From contig NZ_CP159485.1 of assembly GCF_040515995.1 (NCBI RefSeq), positions 1,550,001-1,614,000 of the forward strand: a DNA stretch of 64,000 nucleotides. The letters are read 5' to 3'. The position numbers were made by a program, and so were the translations under genes. This DNA is from Proteinivorax hydrogeniformans (GTDB lineage: Bacteria > Bacillota > Proteinivoracia > Proteinivoracales > Proteinivoracaceae). Position 1 is the first letter of the stretch, and every line of letters begins with the position of its first letter. The notes under the pieces are model-generated. The model had not been told where the DNA came from. It made no database searches and was given only the letters and a program-made list of their open reading frames with translations. Below are positions 1-7,808 of this stretch, in pieces.

Positions 1-1340
1 GTTGAGTATGTCTTTATAGGTTTCCTACCTTTAGGGAGCTGTTTTATTGATGATATATCTAAATCTCCATAAAGCATTTGTGCCATAGTTCTAGGAATTG
101 GAGTCGCAGACATTACCAAAACATCAGGGAAACTGCCTTTCCCTCTAAGTACTGCTCGTTGCTTAACGCCAAAACGATGTTGTTCATCAGTTACTATTAA
201 CGCAAGCTTATTAAATTTCACTCCCTCTTGCAAAATAGCATGAGTTCCTACCACTATGTCAACTTCACCTTTTTTTAGTCTTTCATATACCTTTATTTTA
301 TCCTTGCTACTTGAAGTTAATAGTTCTACGTTAATATTAAAATAATTAAAAATAGACTTTAGATTATAGTAATGTTGTTCTGCTAAAATCTCAGTTGGCA
401 CCATCAAGACTCCTTGACAACCACTAACTACAGTTAAGTAAAGTGAGTATGCTGCCACTATGGTTTTACCGCTTCCCACATCTCCTTGTAGCAGTCGGTT
501 CATTGGGGTTGAGGAAGCCATATCTTTAGAGATTTCAGACATTACTTTTTTCTGATCTCCAGTAAGCTCAAACCCTAGTACCTTCGAAAAAACTTCCATA
601 CTATCTTTCTTTATGTAATGCTCGATACCTTGTTGTTCATTATAACGTTTCTTCGCAATCAACAAAGCTGATTTAAAAGTCAAAAGCTCCTCAAAAATAA
701 ACCTTTTTTTCCCTTTCAGCCATTGGTCTTTACTTTTAGGCTGGTGAACTGCTAGCAAACTATCTCTTAGCCCCAAAAGTTTATATTTTTCTATAATTTC
801 TTTGGGTATAGGGTCTGTTAGATTATTGATATGATTTTTTAAGGCAATAGAAATACTTTGCTGTATTAACTTTTGATTTAGCCCCTCAGTTATGGGGTAA
901 ATAGGCTGTAAGGATCCTGTTGACTGCTGAGAGTTTATATTTTGATTTGAAAAGTTATACTCATTTACAGTTATTTGTCTATATTTTTTGTTATAAACTC
1001 CTTTTACTTTAATCGTTTTACCCACCGCTAGCTTGCTTTTCAAAAAGGGTTGGTTAAACCAAACTAACTTATACCTTCCTAAACTATCCGACACTTCAGT
1101 AGTTAACATGCTCAAATTGCCCCTAATACGTCTAACAGATGGTGCTGTAACTACAACACCTGTAAGAGCTACCTTAGCTTTGTCTTCTATTTTTGAGCCT
1201 GCGGACGATACATTTTGCACATTTTCTACTTCACGAGGAAGGTAAAAGAGTAAATCTTTGATAGTTTCAATTCCAAGACTTCTAAAAAGTCGGGCCCGTT
1301 TGGGCCCAACTCCTTTTAAGTACTGTATATCTCTATCCAT
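1..1340 (-). CDS. recG: ATP-dependent DNA helicase RecG (N-terminal part)
   Basis: RecG is the branched-DNA helicase that remodels stalled forks and Holliday junctions. The frame is open from the ATG at 1340 to the window edge, giving 446 complete codons of a protein that is usually about 680 long. Visible parts are the N-terminal helix-hairpin-helix-like start (LKGVGPKRARLF), the wedge/OB domain, the Walker A motif (GDVGSGKT), the motif II DEQHRFG and motif III SATPIPRT. The last readable residues, GRKPIKTY, match the RecG region just after the first helicase lobe. It begins 3 bases after the sdaAA stop, as in the Bacillus sdaAA-recG order. The C-terminal helicase lobe lies outside the window. 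Confidence 0.96.
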   Translation of the reverse strand, partial: MDRDIQYLKGVGPKRARLFRSLGIETIKDLLFYLPREVENVQNVSSAGSKIEDKAKVALTGVVVTAPSVRRIRGNLSMLTTEVSDSLGRYKLVWFNQPFLKSKLAVGKTIKVKGVYNKKYRQITVNEYNFSNQNINSQQSTGSLQPIYPITEGLNQKLIQQSISIALKNHINNLTDPIPKEIIEKYKLLGLRDSLLAVHQPKSKDQWLKGKKRFIFEELLTFKSALLIAKKRYNEQQGIEHYIKKDSMEVFSKVLGFELTGDQKKVMSEISKDMASSTPMNRLLQGDVGSGKTIVAAYSLYLTVVSGCQGVLMVPTEILAEQHYYNLKSIFNYFNINVELLTSSSKDKIKVYERLKKGEVDIVVGTHAILQEGVKFNKLALIVTDEQHRFGVKQRAVLRGKGSFPDVLVMSATPIPRTMAQMLYGDLDISSIKQLPKGRKPIKTYS

Positions 1341-1343
1341 ATC

Positions 1344-2213
1344 TTACTCACCCCTCAATACCTTTTCAATCCTCCTTGCTGATGATGTGTTTGCCAGACC
1401 ACCCATGGAGGTTTCCCTAAGCTCCTCAGGTAACATTTTCCCTACTTCTGCCATAGCGTCAATTACTTCATCTACATCGATTACGCTATGCACATCTGCC
1501 AAAGCCATTTGAGCTGAAATCATAGCAGCTGCCGCGTAATGACCATTTCTTTTTATGCACGGAACCTCCACTAAGCCTGCTACAGGATCACAAACTAGGC
1601 CCATCACATTCTTTATGGATATAGCAACTGCATTTTCTATTTGCTTTAAACTTCCCCCTAGTAGGTAAGTAACAGCTCCCGCTGACATAGCTGATGCACT
1701 GCCACATTCTGCTTGGCAGCCACCTTCCGCTCCAGCCACTGTCCCTTTATATGCAATAATTTTACCTATCATAGACGCCACAAAAATAGCATTAACTACT
1801 TCTTCTTGATTTATATCAAATTCCTCTTCTACTGCCATCAACACTCCCGGCATGATCCCACAAGATCCTGCCGTTGGTGTGGCGACTATTTTTCCCATCG
1901 AAGCGTTAACTTCAGCCATTGCCATTGCATATGCCATGGCTTTTTTAGGGGGTTTACCTATAAGCGATTGCGAATCTTTTAGCAATTTATACGCGTCTCC
2001 CCCTGTTAATCCTGAGACAGATTTAATATCAGGGCGTAACCCTTCATTTACCCCCTCTTTCATAACTTTCCAGTAATTTTCCATTTTTTCAATTATATTG
2101 ATTCTGCTTTTTTCCGTTTCTTCTACTTCCCAAGCTAGTATTTGTTCTGGTAATTGCTTATCAGTCTTATCTAAGTGCTCTCTCAACTGGGAAAAACTTT
2201 TAGGAAAGCCCAT
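1344..2213 (-). CDS. sdaAA: L-serine dehydratase, iron-sulfur-dependent, alpha subunit
   Basis: This is the catalytic subunit of the two-subunit [4Fe-4S] L-serine deaminase, which turns L-serine into pyruvate and ammonia. At 289 residues it has the family length. Conserved cysteine-containing segments are visible (GSCGIMPG near residue 118, GGCQAECGSASAMSAGA near 165, and CDPVAGLVEVPC near 210); such cysteines carry the oxygen-labile cluster. The ATG at 2213 follows GGAGG at 8 bases. It lies just downstream of the beta subunit and 3 bases before recG. Use of serine as an anaerobic carbon and energy source is an inference from the family. Confidence 0.96.
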   Translation of the reverse strand: MGFPKSFSQLREHLDKTDKQLPEQILAWEVEETEKSRINIIEKMENYWKVMKEGVNEGLRPDIKSVSGLTGGDAYKLLKDSQSLIGKPPKKAMAYAMAMAEVNASMGKIVATPTAGSCGIMPGVLMAVEEEFDINQEEVVNAIFVASMIGKIIAYKGTVAGAEGGCQAECGSASAMSAGAVTYLLGGSLKQIENAVAISIKNVMGLVCDPVAGLVEVPCIKRNGHYAAAAMISAQMALADVHSVIDVDEVIDAMAEVGKMLPEELRETSMGGLANTSSARRIEKVLRGE

Positions 2214-2225
2214 GCCTAATACCTC

Positions 2226-2882
2226 CTATAGTGGTGGAATAAAGGAAACGATGTCTACTTCATCTATGGCCTCTATTTTCTCAAGGCACATATTAGAAAC
2301 TTCTTGATCAGTTTCTACTACCATCAAGGCACTTACACCCTTTTCCTTTCTTGCCACACTCATATTTGCAATGTTTACTTTATCTACCGCTAGTTTGTGA
2401 GTTACTTTAGTTATTGTTCCATACATATCTTTATGGGGAATTATTAGGGTGTTAAATTTCCCAGTCAAATTCAATGAAAAATCATCAATTTTTGTTATGA
2501 TGATATTACCTCCACCTATGGAGCATCCTTCAACATTTATTCTTTTAGATTCTGTCATTATATCAAAAACAGCTGTGTTAGGATGACTTGCTCCTTTAGA
2601 TTCCTCGATAATTTCAAAGTTAACCCCTTTTTCTTTGGCAATCTCAAAAGAGTTTTTTAAGTCGGAGCTTTCCTCGGAAAGTCCCAGTAATCCAGCTACT
2701 AGTGCAATATCTGTTCCATGTCCTTTGTAAGTCTTTGCAAATGACCCATAAAGTTTTATAACTACTGATTTAATCGGTTCTCCAGCAATTATCTTTGCCA
2801 TTCTTCCCAACCTGGCTGCTCCTGCAGTATGAGAACTTGAAGGACCGATCATTATCGGACCAATTATGTCAAAAACGCTCAT
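2226..2882 (-). CDS. sdaAB: L-serine dehydratase, iron-sulfur-dependent, beta subunit
   Basis: This is the partner of the alpha subunit in the [4Fe-4S] serine dehydratase. The N-terminal part carries the family motif IGPSSSHTAGAARLGRM (about residues 11-28), and the C-terminal 75 residues form an ACT domain that starts around NTLIIPHKDMYGTITKV, a fold that often binds amino acids for regulation. The length of 218 fits the subunit. AAAGGAGG precedes the ATG at 2882. It lies 12 bases upstream of sdaAA, so both should be made from one transcript; degV is directly upstream. Confidence 0.95.
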   Translation of the reverse strand: MSVFDIIGPIMIGPSSSHTAGAARLGRMAKIIAGEPIKSVVIKLYGSFAKTYKGHGTDIALVAGLLGLSEESSDLKNSFEIAKEKGVNFEIIEESKGASHPNTAVFDIMTESKRINVEGCSIGGGNIIITKIDDFSLNLTGKFNTLIIPHKDMYGTITKVTHKLAVDKVNIANMSVARKEKGVSALMVVETDQEVSNMCLEKIEAIDEVDIVSFIPPL

Positions 2883-2896
2883 TATTAGGACCTCCT

Positions 2897-3739
2897 TTAT
2901 ACGGGATAAGTAGTTATTCCCAGAGCCTTAGGTCCTAGGTGTGCCCCAGTTGCAGCCCCAACCTGAGATAATATTAATTCATGATATTCCTGTCCACCTT
3001 CTAAGCTTTCCCGAAGCTTTAAAGCGTCGTTTAAGCAGTCTCCGTATGAAATGGCGACTTTATACTTTGCGGTGTTCAAAAACCTGCTTTGGGCTAATTT
3101 AGACAAACCTTCTAACGCTTTAGGTCTATTTTTAAAACAATCAACTACTTCTACCTTCCCACTTTTTATCATTATTATATAAATAGTATTTGCAACATCA
3201 TCGTTTTCTTTCTCTAGTTGCTTGTTCAGCTTTGCATTAATTGTGTCTGAACCCTCTATCAAAAAATAAGTTAACATATCATTTTTTAGATTATTGGCAT
3301 AGCTAACTAACTTCGTCTTTTTATTTGAACTTTTAGCCATTTTAGCTATTTCCATAACCAAAGAGCCAAGTCCTAAGGAAAACAGCTGAGTCTCAATCGT
3401 ACTAACTTTAGTTTCTGACAAAGCTTCCTTAGCACCAGTTGCTTTTTTAGCCACATTATTAAAGGTAGTGTTGCCATGTATTGAGATAATATTTTTATAT
3501 TTATTTGATAAGGATTGATAGACTTCTAGAAAATCACCAATATCTGGTTCACGCACAGAAATATCTTGACTTTCTTTTTTCAAAGTTCTAAACAATTGTT
3601 CTACAGATAGGCCAACACCATCTTTTTGATTTTGCCCATATGCTAATATCTCTAAAGGTACTATACAAATATCTAGCTCGTCGATGATACTCTCGGGTAG
3701 ATCAGCACCACTATCTGTGACAACTACTGTGGAGGTCAT
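2897..3739 (-). CDS. DegV family fatty-acid-binding protein (FakB-like)
   Basis: DegV/FakB proteins bind a fatty acid and present its carboxylate to the kinase FakA, making acyl phosphate for phospholipid synthesis. The family start VVVTDSGADLP (about residues 5-15), SIHGNTTFNNV (about 92-102) and the C-terminal GAATGAHLGPKALGI are all present in 280 residues. An upstream TTG is in frame, but the ATG at 3739 has the better spacing to AGGTGG. The gene sits 19 bases downstream of the fakA-like gene, which supports a working FakA-FakB pair. The lipid preference cannot be told from sequence. Confidence 0.88.
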   Translation of the reverse strand: MTSTVVVTDSGADLPESIIDELDICIVPLEILAYGQNQKDGVGLSVEQLFRTLKKESQDISVREPDIGDFLEVYQSLSNKYKNIISIHGNTTFNNVAKKATGAKEALSETKVSTIETQLFSLGLGSLVMEIAKMAKSSNKKTKLVSYANNLKNDMLTYFLIEGSDTINAKLNKQLEKENDDVANTIYIIMIKSGKVEVVDCFKNRPKALEGLSKLAQSRFLNTAKYKVAISYGDCLNDALKLRESLEGGQEYHELILSQVGAATGAHLGPKALGITTYPV

Positions 3740-3758
3740 CAAATCACCACCTTTAAGC

Positions 3759-5387
3759 TTATTCTACCGACACCAAAAAGTAATACAGTGGCTGTCCGCC
3801 ATAATGAAGCTCTACTTCAACATCTTCAAACTTAGCCTCGATACTTTCCACAATTTCAAAACTTTCTTCTTCTTTCATATCCTGACCATAAAAAAGCGTA
3901 ATAATTTCGCTCTCTTCATCCACAATCTTTTCTAATAATTCTAAGGTTATCTCCTTAACCCCTTTTCCCAACACAGTAATTTCGCCCTCTGCAATTCCAA
4001 GAATATCCCCTTTGTTGATCTCAAGATCATCGTACTTAGAGTCTCTTACCGCATAGGTAATTTGACCAGACTTAACGTCTGATATAGCTTCTTGCATTTG
4101 TCCAAAAACCTCATCTAATTCAGCGCCTTCAGCTTGATAATTAAGTAGTGAGGCAATACCTTGAGGAATTGTTTTACTAGGAATTACTCTAGCAGGTATC
4201 GGGGAGATTTTTTCTGCTTGCTGCGCAGCCAAGATGATATTACTATTATTTGGTATCAAAATGACAGATTTAGCATTAATCCTCTCTATCGCCTTTATGA
4301 AGTCTTCTGTCGAAGGGTTCATAGTCTGGCCACCCTCAATTACATAGTCTACCCCCATGCTGGTAAATATATCTGATAGACCTTTGCCACTAGCTACGGT
4401 AATTATGCCGATATCTTTTGCTGGTTTGCTAGGCTTAGATTGTTCTGTTACCATCTTATCTCTTGCTTGTGCCCTCATATTATCGATCTTTATCCCTTGT
4501 AGCTCTCCGTAGCTGATTGCATTTTCTAGTGCTTGGCCAGGGTTGTTAGTATGTACATGAACTTTAACAACATCTTCATCACCCACTACAAGTAGCGAGT
4601 CTCCCAAAACATTTAACTTTTCCTTTAGCTTTTCAATAGCTATATTATTACCTTGAACCAAGAATTCTGTACAATATCCGTGCTCAATATCTTCAATATT
4701 AGCGGGATGCTCATCTTCAAAATCACGAATATCTTCTGGAATTATCTCTTCACTAACCCCATCTAACTTTTCACCTTTTAAAGATCTTAGCCAGCCTTCA
4801 TAAATAACTAATAACCCTTTACCACCCGCATCAACTACATTAGCTTGCTTTAAAACCTCTAACATCTCAGGGGTTTTATCTAGGGTCTTTTGCCCTTCCT
4901 CAAGGCAAGCTTCCATTACGTCTATTATATCCCCGCCATCCCTAGCTTTTAAAAGCGCTGCTTTTGCAGCAAATTTCGATACAGTAAGGATAGTTCCTTC
5001 AACTGGCTTAAGTACAGCTTTATAGGCAGTTTTAACCCCATCATTTAAACCTACAGCGAAATCAACTGGTGTAACATTCTCTTTATCCTCTATAGCTTTA
5101 GAAAATCCCCTGAAAAGCTGTGATAAAATAACGCCGGAGTTACCCCTTGCTCCCATTAGAGAGCCGTTCGATAGTGCTTTTGCTACAGCCTTAACGCTAT
5201 CACTTTTTTGTTTTTCTATTTCATTTATAGCAGAGCCCATGGTCAGATTCATGTTAGTACCTGTGTCACCATCGGGAACAGGGAATACATTTAAGCTATC
5301 TACTCTTTCTTTGTTTATGGCTAGAGCTTCTGCTCCCATAATTAACATTTCTCTTAAAATTTTTCCATCTACTTGCTTAAGGTCCAT
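3759..5387 (-). CDS. fakA: DAK1/DegV-like kinase, FakA (YloV) type
   Basis: This is the ATP-dependent kinase subunit of the fatty acid kinase system, related to dihydroxyacetone kinase. In its 542 residues the N-terminal DhaL-like nucleotide domain has the metal-binding PVPDGDTGTNM (about residue 36) and MGARGNSGVILSQLFRGF (about 76). The middle and C-terminal YloV domains follow and end with YGGQPLYYFLVSVE. It stands between asp23 (19 bases upstream) and the FakB-like degV gene, the same context as yloU-yloV in Bacillus. Function follows from the characterised Staphylococcus FakA; the substrate here is inferred. Confidence 0.92.
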   Translation of the reverse strand: MDLKQVDGKILREMLIMGAEALAINKERVDSLNVFPVPDGDTGTNMNLTMGSAINEIEKQKSDSVKAVAKALSNGSLMGARGNSGVILSQLFRGFSKAIEDKENVTPVDFAVGLNDGVKTAYKAVLKPVEGTILTVSKFAAKAALLKARDGGDIIDVMEACLEEGQKTLDKTPEMLEVLKQANVVDAGGKGLLVIYEGWLRSLKGEKLDGVSEEIIPEDIRDFEDEHPANIEDIEHGYCTEFLVQGNNIAIEKLKEKLNVLGDSLLVVGDEDVVKVHVHTNNPGQALENAISYGELQGIKIDNMRAQARDKMVTEQSKPSKPAKDIGIITVASGKGLSDIFTSMGVDYVIEGGQTMNPSTEDFIKAIERINAKSVILIPNNSNIILAAQQAEKISPIPARVIPSKTIPQGIASLLNYQAEGAELDEVFGQMQEAISDVKSGQITYAVRDSKYDDLEINKGDILGIAEGEITVLGKGVKEITLELLEKIVDEESEIITLFYGQDMKEEESFEIVESIEAKFEDVEVELHYGGQPLYYFLVSVE

Positions 5388-5406
5388 TTATGTGTTCCTC
5401 CTCTAA

Positions 5407-5763
5407 CTAGCTTTGATCTACTTTGACTCCTTGGACGTTTATTTTAACATGCCCAACCTCTAATCCCGTTAGTTTCTGAACGGAATACTTAACTTTATCT
5501 ATAACATTTTGAGCAACCTGGTGTATCTTTGTGCCAAAACTTACTACAATAAAAAGTTCGATATGAAGCTGGTCATCTTGTTCGGTAATTTCAACTCCTT
5601 TTCCAAGATTTTCCTTCCCTAGTAGGTCTGATAAGCCATCCCTAACTTGCTTTCTAGACTGCATTCCCACAAGACCAAAACACTCTGTAGCACTAGCTCC
5701 TGCAATAGTAGCAATAACTTCTTTAGAAACATTGACATTACCTAACTCAGTTTTTAAGTTCAT
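5407..5763 (-). CDS. Asp23/Gls24 family envelope stress protein (YloU)
   Basis: A 118-residue Asp23/Gls24 protein. In Staphylococcus aureus the family member Asp23 sits at the membrane and is linked to cell-wall and alkaline stress; the exact role here is not known. Family features visible are the opening GNVNVSKEVIATIAGASATECFGLVGM and the acidic C-terminal half with the alternating strand VEITEQDDQLHIELFIVVSFG. It leads the asp23-fakA-degV-sdaAB-sdaAA-recG run and is divergent from rpmB. A candidate sigma-A promoter is at 5831-5858. Confidence 0.92.
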   Translation of the reverse strand: MNLKTELGNVNVSKEVIATIAGASATECFGLVGMQSRKQVRDGLSDLLGKENLGKGVEITEQDDQLHIELFIVVSFGTKIHQVAQNVIDKVKYSVQKLTGLEVGHVKINVQGVKVDQS

Positions 5764-5830
5764 TCTCTTTCCTCCTCTTAAAAATTTTATTCTTTTATTT
5801 TAAATTAGTAGCTTCTGATTTCTACTTACT

Positions 5831-5858
5831 ATTTTACTACATTTAGCGAAAAAATCAA
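5831..5858 (-). promoter_or_regulatory. Candidate sigma-A promoter for the asp23 operon
   Basis: On the minus strand TTGATT (-35) and TAAAAT (-10) are 16 bases apart, about 70 bases upstream of the asp23 ATG. The matches are partial, so this is a prediction. Confidence 0.45.
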
Positions 5859-5972
5859 AACTTACATATTGAGTTACTTATGCTCACCCCACACCCTTGT
5901 ATTTTTTGTTTTTTTTACTGTATACTATTTAAAAAGTAGTTATAAATTATTTTTTTCTACTCATTATTTATC

Positions 5973-6001
5973 TTGCTAAATTAAATATATTATGGTAAAA
6001 T
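5973..6001 (+). promoter_or_regulatory. Candidate sigma-A promoter for rpmB
   Basis: TTGCTA and TAAAAT are separated by 17 bases, and a TG one base before the -10 makes it an extended -10 type. It lies 30 bases before the rpmB start, in the divergent asp23-rpmB intergenic space. Confidence 0.6.
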
Positions 6002-6030
6002 GATATCTGTTGTAAAAGGAGGTGGGACAT

Positions 6031-6222
6031 ATGGCTAAAAAATGTATAATTTGTGAAAAAGCGCCCAGTACCGGTCATAGAGTAAGCCACTCTAACGTGA
6101 AAACTAAACGCAGATGGTCTCCAAATCTGCAAAAAATTAAAGCGGATATTAACGGTTCTATACAAAGAGTGAACGTTTGTACCCGTTGCTTAAAAGCAGG
6201 TAAAGTTAAAAGAGCCTTATAA
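6031..6222 (+). CDS. rpmB: 50S ribosomal protein L28
   Basis: Large-subunit ribosomal protein L28, 63 residues. It has the two cysteine pairs of the zinc-binding form (CIIC near residue 5 and CTRC near 52) and the family core [22 protein letters not shown] split over residues 13-34. The ATG at 6031 is preferred: AAAGGAGGTG lies just upstream, whereas an in-frame GTG at 6022 would overlap that ribosome binding site. It is one of three plus-strand genes here. Its terminator faces that of spoVM, as in the spoVM/rpmB arrangement of Bacillus. Confidence 0.97.
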   Translation: MAKKCIICEKAPSTGHRVSHSNVKTKRRWSPNLQKIKADINGSIQRVNVCTRCLKAGKVKRAL

Positions 6223-6239
6223 TACAAATACTTAAGAAT

Positions 6240-6272
6240 AAAAAGCGCCCAACCGGTCGCTTTTTATTTTTT
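6240..6272 (+). terminator. rpmB terminator, shared with spoVM
   Basis: An 8-bp stem, AAAAAGCG pairing with CGCTTTTT, is followed by a T-rich run on the plus strand. The minus strand also ends in T-rich sequence, so it can serve the convergent spoVM gene, whose stop codon lies in the stem. Confidence 0.8.
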
Positions 6273-6344
6273 CTCTTTAGTTTTCATAAATACTCTCACT
6301 ACTTTACTTAAGAACTTGGGAAGTTTGATGGCAACTATTTTCAT
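6264..6344 (-). CDS. spoVM: Stage V sporulation protein SpoVM
   Basis: A 26-residue reading frame starting MKIVAIKLPKFLSKVVR. It matches Bacillus SpoVM (MKFYTIKLPKFLGGIVRA) in length and in the IKLPKFL core. SpoVM is an amphipathic helix that recognises the convex outer forespore membrane and, with SpoIVA, starts spore coat and cortex formation. The ATG is preceded by GGGGGTG at about 6 bases. The place next to rpmB and in the thiN-to-asp23 interval is the same as in Bacillus. The gene is too short for most automatic callers. In Bacillus it is made under sigma-E; I could not find a clear sigma-E promoter here. Confidence 0.93.
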   Translation of the reverse strand: MKIVAIKLPKFLSKVVRVFMKTKEKK

Positions 6345-6484
6345 AAGAACACCCCCACTTTTTAAAAAGAATCTGCTTACTTTATCTTTATTCTATAAAA
6401 AAGTAAATGTTCTAAAAAACATAAAAAGAACTTTTAAATTTGTAAATTATTCGTTAGCATATAAAATCTGTTATTACAGTTTAT

Positions 6485-6525
6485 GATATTATCTCCTAAA
6501 CATTCCTCATTTTAGTGATAATATC
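6485..6525. repeat. Inverted repeat upstream of luxS
   Basis: GATATTATC at 6485-6493 and GATAATATC at 6517-6525 are perfect inverted arms, and an inner CTAAA/TTTAG pair extends the stem, leaving a 10-base loop. It lacks a T-run after either arm, so it is not a normal terminator. The rest of the 6345-6690 gap holds only the luxS promoter and no reading frame I would call a gene. Confidence 0.6.
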
Positions 6526-6587
6526 CGAGAAATATAATGTGAAACTTACGATCACTGGGAACTAGCAGTCAGTTACCTGCGATAAAA

Positions 6588-6616
6588 TTGACCAAATGAC
6601 GATTAGGACTTATACT
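6588..6616 (+). promoter_or_regulatory. Sigma-A promoter for luxS
   Basis: TTGACC and TATACT are separated by exactly 17 bases, a near-consensus vegetative promoter. It gives a leader of roughly 65-70 bases before the luxS ATG. No S-box or other known SAM-sensing leader motif is visible. Confidence 0.75.
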
Positions 6617-6690
6617 AAAAATTGTGGTTATCCTGCTAAACACCTAGTATTTGAACATATTATAAAATTAGGCAAAAAGGAGAGGTTAAA

Positions 6691-7149
6691 ATGGAAAAAG
6701 TAGTAGTAGAAAGTTTTACAATGGATCATACCAAGGTAGACGCTCCCTTTGTGAGAAAATGTGGAGAAATCTGCACACCTAACAAAGACATAATCACAAA
6801 ATTTGATTTACGATTTGTTCAGCCTAATGAAACAGCGATTCCAACAGCAGCACTACATGGATTAGAGCATCTACTTGCTGGATTTTTTAGAGAGGAACTT
6901 AGTGATATTGTAGATATATCCCCTATGGGCTGCCGAACTGGCTTTTATCTAATAGTGGTGGGTAGTCGTGCAGAAGAAGATGTGCTAACTGCCTTACTAA
7001 ACTCTTTAAAAAAAGTTCTTTCTTCTAAAGAAATCCCAGCTGCAAACCCTGTACAATGCGGTAACTATAAAGACCTATCACTTTTTGGCGCGAAAGAATA
7101 TGCAAAAGAACTAGTTGATTTATTACAAAAAAAATATAACCTAAAATAG
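6691..7149 (+). CDS. luxS: S-ribosylhomocysteine lyase (AI-2 synthase) LuxS
   Basis: LuxS cleaves S-ribosylhomocysteine to homocysteine and DPD, the precursor of autoinducer 2, as part of the activated methyl cycle. The 152 residues carry the metal motif as HGLEH (about residue 56), the GCRTGFYLI segment and a late cysteine in NPVQCGNYKDL (about 125) that completes the metal site. The RBS AGGAGAGG is 6 bases before the ATG. It is a single-gene unit on the plus strand between its own promoter and a strong terminator, and faces the phosphodiesterase gene. Confidence 0.96.
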   Translation: MEKVVVESFTMDHTKVDAPFVRKCGEICTPNKDIITKFDLRFVQPNETAIPTAALHGLEHLLAGFFREELSDIVDISPMGCRTGFYLIVVGSRAEEDVLTALLNSLKKVLSSKEIPAANPVQCGNYKDLSLFGAKEYAKELVDLLQKKYNLK

Positions 7150-7179
7150 ACCGTCAACAAAATAGCTTAGTTGATTTAA

Positions 7180-7222
7180 TAAAGAATGGTATTGCTTTTT
7201 TAGCAATACCATTCTTTATTTT
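7180..7222. terminator. Bidirectional terminator between luxS and the phosphodiesterase gene
   Basis: The long stem AAAGAATGGTATTGCT pairs with AGCAATACCATTCTTT, with runs of A before and T after, so it can end transcripts from both sides. Confidence 0.88.
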
Positions 7223-7228
7223 TAATAA

Positions 7229-7777
7229 CTATATGTCAATACTCTTCACAGTTTTATGTGTCTTCAAATTAAGAATCTCTATTTTATCTTTTGAAAGCAT
7301 GCCAAAGCTAGGATAGTCATTTTTCGGTAGGGCTATAGAGCCAGGATTTAAAAAAATTGTGCCCTTCTCAGTATATATATCTGGGATATGCGTGTGACCA
7401 GTTATCATTATATCCAAATTAAACCTTTGCGCAAGACTCAGTCTTTCGCAATAATCAATATCATGTCCGTGAGTAGCTAGAATCTTCCTACCTGAAATTA
7501 TCATAATAGTATATGGGCTTTGTAGAGGGTGATTCAGCACCATTTGATCAACCTCTGCGTCACAATTTCCTTTTGCAAAAACTATCGGGGTTGAAATATT
7601 ATTTATACGCTCAACCAATAACTTAGGGTTATAAGTTTCGACAATTGGATTTCTAGGGCCATGATATAGAACATCTCCACAATGAATTATTAAGTCGGTA
7701 TAGCTAAGGTATTTAGAGTAAACTTCATCCCAACTGTCCACAACTCCATGAGTATCGCTAATTATACCTACCTTCAT
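7229..7777 (-). CDS. YfcE-type metallophosphoesterase
   Basis: A 182-residue calcineurin-fold phosphodiesterase. The metal ligands are in DTHG (residue 8 on), GDVLYHG (about 34), GNCD (about 71) and the C-terminal GHTHIPD (about 127), as in the E. coli YfcE/MJ0936 group. Those enzymes act on phosphodiesters with Mn or Ni; the natural substrate is unknown. It is the last gene of the thiT-thiN-phosphodiesterase unit, 31 bases after thiN, so it may be made together with thiamine genes, though no thiamine role is established. Confidence 0.88.
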   Translation of the reverse strand: MKVGIISDTHGVVDSWDEVYSKYLSYTDLIIHCGDVLYHGPRNPIVETYNPKLLVERINNISTPIVFAKGNCDAEVDQMVLNHPLQSPYTIMIISGRKILATHGHDIDYCERLSLAQRFNLDIMITGHTHIPDIYTEKGTIFLNPGSIALPKNDYPSFGMLSKDKIEILNLKTHKTVKSIDI

Positions 7778-7808
7778 AATAACTCCCTCCTGTTATACTA
7801 AAACAACT

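Noticed and set aside
6420-6690. Possible SAM riboswitch in the luxS leader
   Set aside because: I looked for the S-box and other SAM aptamer consensus motifs and found none, and there is no leader terminator. The promoter leaves only a short leader.
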